Assembly (NCBI GenBank): GCA_946481265.1
Contig: CAMLNE010000142.1
Coordinates: 1-10,046, forward strand
Source of the DNA: an uncultured Panacagrimonas sp.
GTDB taxonomy: Bacteria; Pseudomonadota; Gammaproteobacteria; Nevskiales; Nevskiaceae
Direction of reading: 5' to 3'
Length of the DNA: 10,046 nt
Positions 6,776-10,046 of the stretch are shown piece by piece. The position numbers were made by a program, and so were the translations under genes. The notes beneath the pieces are model-generated. The model had not been told where the DNA came from. It saw only the letters and a list, made by a program, of their open reading frames with translations, and did not search any database. Within the stretch, counting starts at the first letter, position 1; every line of letters begins with the position of its first letter.

Positions 6776-6832
6776 ATGAAATCCAACCGATCGCCGCTAT
6801 CGAAGCCGGCACGCCTGGGCTTCCGTCGATGA
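6776..6832 (+). CDS. Putative 18-residue leader ORF overlapping the yrfG start
   Basis: A short ORF encodes MKSNRSPLSKPARLGFRR and stops at a TGA that overlaps the yrfG ATG in the arrangement ATGA, the classic geometry of translational coupling. The ATG lies 7 bases after a TATCAT element, so the mRNA could begin at or next to the start codon (leaderless). The peptide is strongly basic (seven Lys/Arg of 18) and resembles nothing I recognise. The arrangement could be chance in a GC-rich gap; a longer yrfG starting with GTG at 6754 would read through the same bases in another frame. Confidence 0.3.
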   Translation: MKSNRSPLSKPARLGFRR

Positions 6833-7500
6833 GCGGCCGGCCTCCCGACTGGACGCGCGTGCGCTGGGTGTTGCTCGACATGGACGGCACCCTGCTCGAC
6901 CTGGCCTTCGACAACTTCATCTGGCGCCAGGCGGTGCCCACCCGCTATGCGCAGGCACGCGGCATCGCGCTGGAGGACGCGCGCCGGGAACTGGAGCCGC
7001 GCTTCATGGCGGTGGCGCACACGCTGCCCTGGTACGACATGGATTACTGGAGCGAGGTCACCGGGGTCGACCTGGCCGCGCTTCACGACGAATTCCGCGA
7101 TCGCATCCGCGTGCTCGACGGCACCGTGGCCTTCCTCGATGCGGTACGCGCCAGCGGCCGCCCGCTGTGGCTTGCCACCAATGCCCACCCCGACAGCTGG
7201 AAGCCCAAGCTCGCCCAGACCGGCCTGGCACATTACTTCGAGAACATCGTGTCCTCGCACGACATGCGGGCGCCCAAGGAGGACGCGCGCTACTGGATGA
7301 ACCTGCGCGAACTGCATCCCTTCGAGCCGCAGGAGGCGCTGTTCGCGGATGACAGCCTGCCGGTGCTCGACTCCGCGCGTGCCTTCGGCATCGGCCAGAT
7401 CGTGGCGATGCATCACCCGGACACGACGGCGCCGCGCAAGCACTTCGACGCCTACTACAGCGTGGCGCGCCTGAACGAGCTGCTGCCGCTGGGAGATTGA
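6829..7500 (+). CDS. yrfG: HAD-family GMP/IMP nucleotidase, YrfG type
   Basis: Soluble HAD-superfamily phosphatase; the E. coli relative dephosphorylates purine nucleoside monophosphates. With the ATG at 6829 it has 223 residues, against 222 in E. coli YrfG, and the alignment starts at the same place, so I prefer it to the GTG at 6754, which would add 25 unrelated residues. Motif I is VLLDMDGTLLDLAFDN with nucleophile D17 and acid/base D19, motif II T117 in LATNAHP, motif III K150 in RAPKEDARYW, and motif IV D174-D175 in LFADDSLPVLD. The segment HTLPWYDMDYWSE (64-76) in the cap is characteristic of YrfG. It is divergent from cysQ and convergent with the tautomerase gene. Confidence 0.9.
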   Translation: MSGRPPDWTRVRWVLLDMDGTLLDLAFDNFIWRQAVPTRYAQARGIALEDARRELEPRFMAVAHTLPWYDMDYWSEVTGVDLAALHDEFRDRIRVLDGTVAFLDAVRASGRPLWLATNAHPDSWKPKLAQTGLAHYFENIVSSHDMRAPKEDARYWMNLRELHPFEPQEALFADDSLPVLDSARAFGIGQIVAMHHPDTTAPRKHFDAYYSVARLNELLPLGD

Positions 7501-7554
7501 GCGCGCAGCCGGGCCAGCCCGCCGACGCTTCCCGATCGAAACGAAAGCCGCCAG

Positions 7555-7968
7555 CTAGGCCTGCGCGCGCGCCTTGACCTCGGCGGCGCGCAGCACGCTC
7601 GCCGGTGTGCCGCCGATGGACCAGTCCTCGGGCGGAATCGTCCAGCAGCCGCCGCGAACGGCGCCACGCTCGGCCCCGAGGATCTCGACGACCAGGTCCG
7701 TGAAGCCGGTCAGCAGGGCATGTCGTTCGGACTCCGGTCTTCCCAGCAGCGCAAGGAAGAAGAAGAACGGCGCCGATTTCCCGCCCTTGCTCATCGGCAC
7801 GCCCGCCACCGCCACCATCGTGGGCTTGTGCAGGTGGATGACCACGCGGACCCGTTCGATCGGGCTCTTCAGGATGTCCGAGTAGAGCCGGCTCGATTCG
7901 ACGAGCAGCCGTTCGCATTGCGCGTCGGTGTACTGGCCTTCGGTGAGGTGATATTCGAGGATGGGCAC
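7555..7968 (-). CDS. Fused (two-unit) 4-oxalocrotonate tautomerase-like protein
   Basis: Tautomerase-superfamily protein of 137 residues made of two beta-alpha-beta units in one chain. The first unit (2-66) begins PILEYHLTEGQYTDAQ, the second (67-125) begins PFFFFLALLGRPESER and ends PPEDWSIGGTPAS, matching the end of classical 4-OT (GHFGIGGELAS). The start is decided by chemistry and by the ribosome site: GTG at 7968 has AGGAGA 5 bases upstream and puts a proline directly after the initiator Met, which after Met removal is the catalytic N-terminal proline of this superfamily. Any upstream start would bury that proline. It is the last gene of an operon after the extradiol dioxygenase and the SDR-like gene, which fits action on a ring-cleavage product. 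It could instead be a related isomerase, decarboxylase or dehalogenase; the substrate is unknown. Confidence 0.85.
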   Translation of the reverse strand: MPILEYHLTEGQYTDAQCERLLVESSRLYSDILKSPIERVRVVIHLHKPTMVAVAGVPMSKGGKSAPFFFFLALLGRPESERHALLTGFTDLVVEILGAERGAVRGGCWTIPPEDWSIGGTPASVLRAAEVKARAQA

Positions 7969-7973
7969 GACGG

Positions 7974-7979
7974 TCTCCT
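7974..7979 (-). promoter_or_regulatory. Shine-Dalgarno sequence of the tautomerase gene
   Basis: On the minus strand AGGAGA lies 5 bases before the GTG at 7968. It identifies this GTG as the start, leaving Pro as the second codon. Confidence 0.8.
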
Positions 7980-7988
7980 GCAAGGCCA

Positions 7989-8005
7989 CGGGCCGACATG
8001 GCCCG
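7989..8005 (-). other. Small intercistronic hairpin between SDR-like and tautomerase genes
   Basis: CGGGCC pairs with GGCCCG over a 5-base loop, 21 bases ahead of the tautomerase start codon in the 95-base gap after the SDR-like gene. It leaves the ribosome-binding site free. It may shield the downstream message or simply reflect the GC-rich composition. Confidence 0.3.
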
Positions 8006-8063
8006 GGCGTCGGAATTGGCGAAGCGAAACAGCAGGGCCGTCGTCCTGCGCGACGCGCAAGAC

Positions 8064-8831
8064 CTATGGAACCGCCCTGCGCCGCCCCGCGTCCATGAAC
8101 AGCGTGCTTCCGGCCAGCGCATTCGCCTCCGGCGCAAGCAGCGTCTCGACCGCCCACCCGATCTGATCGACCGTCGTGAACTCGCCGATCGCCGACTCCT
8201 TCCTCATCTGGCCCAGCACCTGGTCCAGGTCGAGGCCGTCGCGTGTTGCGCGCGCCGCGGCCAGGCGATGCAGGCGATCGGTGTCGGCGGGCCCCGGCGC
8301 GATCAGATGAGCGGTGATGCCGCGCGGACCGTAGGCCCAGGACATCTGTTTGACCAGGTTCGTCAGCGCCGCGTTGCCCACGCCCGCGGTCGCCGCGTAG
8401 GGGCTCGGCTCGGAGCCGTAATGTCCGCCGATCGCGATCAGGCGCGAACCCGCCGACAGCCGCGCGTCCACCGCGCGCACCAGGCGCAGCATGCCGCCAA
8501 CCTTGATGTTCACCGCATCGACGACGGCTGCGGTCGGCGCCTCGAGCACGCCGCCCACCACCGCCACGCCGGGGCCGTGCACGACGACGCGCACCGGGCC
8601 GTCAGCGGCGGCGCGGATCGCCTCGATGGACGAGTCCGACGAGATGTCCGCCGCACACGCCACCACGTTCGGCGTCGACGCGACCAGCGCGGCGACCGCC
8701 TGCGCCGAGCGCGCGACCGCGACGACCTTCAGCCCGCGCGCGGCGAGCCGTCGGACGATGACCTGTCCCATCGCGCCGGTGGCGCCGACGACGACGGCGA
8801 CTTCCTGTTCGACTGCGGCCATATCGGGCAT
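8064..8831 (-). CDS. SDR-fold protein lacking the catalytic Ser-Tyr-Lys
   Basis: Short-chain dehydrogenase/reductase superfamily protein of 255 residues with a Rossmann fold. The cofactor-binding glycine motif is good (GATGAMG, 16-22), as are the adenine-pocket Asp (D62 in CAADIS), the HGPGVAVVGG segment where NNAG usually sits, and N108 in VNIKVGG. The catalytic centre is not canonical: the usual Ser position is Gly (IAIGG, 135-136), and aligning AGVGNAAL (149-156) with the usual YSASKAAL puts Ala at Tyr and Asn at Lys. The C-terminal HLIAPGPADTDR and AGSTLFMDAGRR are normal. It probably binds a nucleotide but is unlikely to be an ordinary alcohol dehydrogenase. It lies between the extradiol dioxygenase and the tautomerase. 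ATG at 8831 or 8822 could be the start; neither has a clear ribosome site. Confidence 0.82.
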   Translation of the reverse strand: MPDMAAVEQEVAVVVGATGAMGQVIVRRLAARGLKVVAVARSAQAVAALVASTPNVVACAADISSDSSIEAIRAAADGPVRVVVHGPGVAVVGGVLEAPTAAVVDAVNIKVGGMLRLVRAVDARLSAGSRLIAIGGHYGSEPSPYAATAGVGNAALTNLVKQMSWAYGPRGITAHLIAPGPADTDRLHRLAAARATRDGLDLDQVLGQMRKESAIGEFTTVDQIGWAVETLLAPEANALAGSTLFMDAGRRRAVP

Positions 8832-8843
8832 CTACCGGAAAAG

Positions 8844-8863
8844 GCGGGGCCGACCGGCCCCGC
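8844..8863 (-). terminator. Intercistronic hairpin with short T-run between dioxygenase and SDR-like gene
   Basis: A perfect 8-bp stem (GCGGGGCC/GGCCCCGC) closes a 4-base loop in the 56-base gap. On the minus strand it is followed by CTTTTCC and, a few bases later, by the start of the SDR-like gene. The T-run is short, so it would act at most as a partial terminator, making the first gene of the operon more abundant than the next two. Confidence 0.45.
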
Positions 8864-8887
8864 GCCAGGGCGATCCAGCAGCGATGC

Positions 8888-9820
8888 TCAGGTCAGCACC
8901 TGCAGGAAGCTTTCGCGCACGACATTGTCATGCGAGAACGTCGCGTGCCCGGCATCGTCGGTGTCCCAGGTCAGGGTCGGCGTGTCCGGGTAGTGCACGT
9001 AGCCTTCGGCGAACACCTCGCAGCGATTGCCCGAGGGGTCGAAGAAATAGATCGTCGCGCCGCGCGTGATGCCATGGCGGTTCGGACCCACGTCGATGGG
9101 CACGCGGTACTTGCCGAGACGATCCGCGGCCTTCACGACGTCATGCGCGGACTCGAGCCAGAACGAGGTGTGGTGGTACTTGTTCTGCTCCGGCTGCAGC
9201 ACGAACGCGATGTCGTGCGGCTTGGTCGAGCAGGTCAGGAACAGCGCCAGCGGCGTCTGCGATTCCTTTTCGACGAAGCGCTCCGACAGGTCGAAGTCGA
9301 ACACTTCCATGAACAGGCGCGCGCTCTCCTGGATGTTCTGTCCGCCCAGCAGGATGTGGTCGACGCGATTGATGTGGCAGCCGCGCACGACGCCATCGTC
9401 CGGCGTCACGCCCGGGTTGAGCGTGGGCATCGTGTTGCCGATCTGCTCCTTCTCGGCGTAGAGGTGCATCGTGTGCCCAGTCGGCAGCACGAACTCCAGG
9501 CGCCGGCCGCTCTTGGGATACACACCGGCCTCGATGTGCTTCACCTTGAGGCCGAACTTCTCGATCTTCGGTTCCAGGTCCGTGAGCACCGCATCGGAAC
9601 TGACCTTGAACGCGAAGTAGTCCATGCCCGGACGATCGGACGGGTTCAGGATGATGCTGTGATGGTCGTGCTCGTCCCAGCACTTGTAGTAGACCTTGCC
9701 GTCGGGGCCCTCCATCACCTCGTGAAGGCCCATGATCTCGTCGTAATGGCGACGCGCCTTTTTCATGTCCATCACGCGGATGCAGACCTCACCAACGCGA
9801 AGCAGTCCTCGCAAAGCCAT
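8888..9820 (-). CDS. Catechol 2,3-dioxygenase (extradiol, type I, XylE-like)
   Basis: Fe2+-dependent extradiol ring-cleavage enzyme of the two-domain vicinal oxygen chelate family; XylE opens catechol next to the diol to give 2-hydroxymuconic semialdehyde. The 310 residues compare with 307 in XylE. Iron ligands are visible: H155 (RVDHILLGG), H217 (KYHHTSFWLE) and E268 (RCEVFAEGY). The second-shell residues H202 (TKPHDIAF), H249 (GPNRHGITRG) and Y258 (ATIYFFDPSGN) match XylE H199, H246 and Y255. The N-terminal domain (1-145) has lost the metal site, as usual. The ATG at 9820 has GGAGA 6 bases upstream. First gene of a three-gene operon. Substrate preference (catechol, alkylcatechol or a bicyclic diol) cannot be read from the sequence, so I give no gene symbol. 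Confidence 0.93.
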   Translation of the reverse strand: MALRGLLRVGEVCIRVMDMKKARRHYDEIMGLHEVMEGPDGKVYYKCWDEHDHHSIILNPSDRPGMDYFAFKVSSDAVLTDLEPKIEKFGLKVKHIEAGVYPKSGRRLEFVLPTGHTMHLYAEKEQIGNTMPTLNPGVTPDDGVVRGCHINRVDHILLGGQNIQESARLFMEVFDFDLSERFVEKESQTPLALFLTCSTKPHDIAFVLQPEQNKYHHTSFWLESAHDVVKAADRLGKYRVPIDVGPNRHGITRGATIYFFDPSGNRCEVFAEGYVHYPDTPTLTWDTDDAGHATFSHDNVVRESFLQVLT

Positions 9821-10046
9821 GTCGATTCTCCAGTGATACCGCTTGTTCGCTCATTTCCGGCCGCGCGCTCGAAGGAGCGTCGGTCTGATGTCATCGCCGC
9901 CGCGGCGCGTTTTTCGCCGCGGCGTTATGTCCGATCGCTGCTGTCGTGGGCGGCGGCGGGCGCGCGCCACCGCGGGGCCCTGGAACCCCCCCGTTCCCGC
10001 CGCCCCCCACCCCCCGAGGCCAGTGTGTGCCCGGGGTGCGCGATGA
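9821..10046. other. Upstream region of the dioxygenase operon, no gene seen
   Basis: These 226 bases lie before the catechol dioxygenase start and run to the contig end. They contain the dioxygenase ribosome site (GGAGA at 9827-9831 on the minus strand), a small CGCTC/GAGCG inverted repeat (9866-9879), and the palindrome pair listed separately. No minus-strand promoter with two good boxes is visible. After about 9985 the sequence turns into G/C homopolymer runs, which may be low quality. A plus-strand ORF through this stretch has no protein-like character. Confidence 0.55.
9898..9924. repeat. Two copies of a 10-base palindrome, possible operator
   Basis: CGCCGCGGCG, itself a perfect palindrome, occurs at 9898-9907 and again at 9915-9924, separated by CGTTTTT. 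The copies are 17 bases apart centre to centre, about 80-100 bases upstream of the dioxygenase start. They could be paired regulator sites or fold into a 10-bp stem with a 7-base loop; on the plus strand the T-run is in the loop, so it is not a normal terminator. Confidence 0.5.

Noticed and set aside
6754..6828. GTG start at 6754 giving a 248-residue YrfG
   Set aside because: The extra 25 residues have no counterpart in E. coli YrfG; the ATG at 6829 gives the family length.
7501..7568. Inverted repeat GCGCGCAG/CTGCGCGC between yrfG and the tautomerase gene as a terminator
   Set aside because: The arms are 52 bases apart, one lies inside the tautomerase coding end, and no T-run follows.
7969..8157. 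N-terminal extension of the tautomerase to an upstream ATG
   Set aside because: It would bury the catalytic proline, has no strand pattern, and overlaps the end of the SDR-like gene.
1..10046. CRISPR array, insertion sequence, prophage, tRNA or rRNA
   Set aside because: No regularly spaced repeats, transposase or phage proteins, or tRNA/rRNA cores were seen on either strand.

Overview
The window looks like one complete contig from a high-GC bacterium, probably a gammaproteobacterium near the Xanthomonadales or Nevskiales. The basis is family-level resemblance: an E. coli-like 78-residue L28 followed by a cysteine-free L33, an mtnB-mtnD-mtnC trio, and cysQ divergent from a yrfG-type nucleotidase. 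The genus cannot be fixed from this sequence alone. Bases 1-31 are Illumina adapter, not genome, and the far right end has G/C homopolymer runs that may be poor-quality sequence.

Layout, left to right. (1) Minus strand, 1403 to 32: an OmpR-family response regulator and a 2CSK_N-type sensor kinase that overlaps it by 14 bases; the kinase is cut off by the adapter. (2) Plus strand, 1653-2066: ribosomal protein genes rpmB and rpmG behind a good sigma70 promoter, ending in a strong hairpin. (3) 2067-2400: a 334-base gene-free stretch with several hairpins and a textbook intrinsic terminator 29 bases before mgtE, which suggests a transcription-attenuating leader. (4) 2401-3864: the MgtE Mg2+ channel. 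(5) 3957-5863: mtnB, mtnD and mtnC, which act successively in the methionine salvage pathway. (6) 5933-6736, minus: cysQ, convergent with mtnC. (7) 6829-7500, plus: a YrfG-like HAD nucleotidase, divergent from cysQ and preceded by an 18-codon ORF whose stop overlaps its start. (8) Minus strand, 9820 to 7555: catechol 2,3-dioxygenase, an SDR-fold protein that has lost the catalytic Ser/Tyr/Lys, and a fused two-unit 4-oxalocrotonate-tautomerase-like protein. (9) 9821-10046: upstream region of that cluster, with a pair of identical 10-base palindromes.

Most of the window is housekeeping: translation, Mg2+ uptake, methionine salvage and nucleotide turnover. The parts most worth following are the mgtE leader and the three-gene extradiol module. 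The module looks like an abbreviated meta-cleavage arrangement: the dioxygenase opens an aromatic ring, a tautomerase could act on the ring-opened product, and the non-canonical SDR has no obvious redox role.
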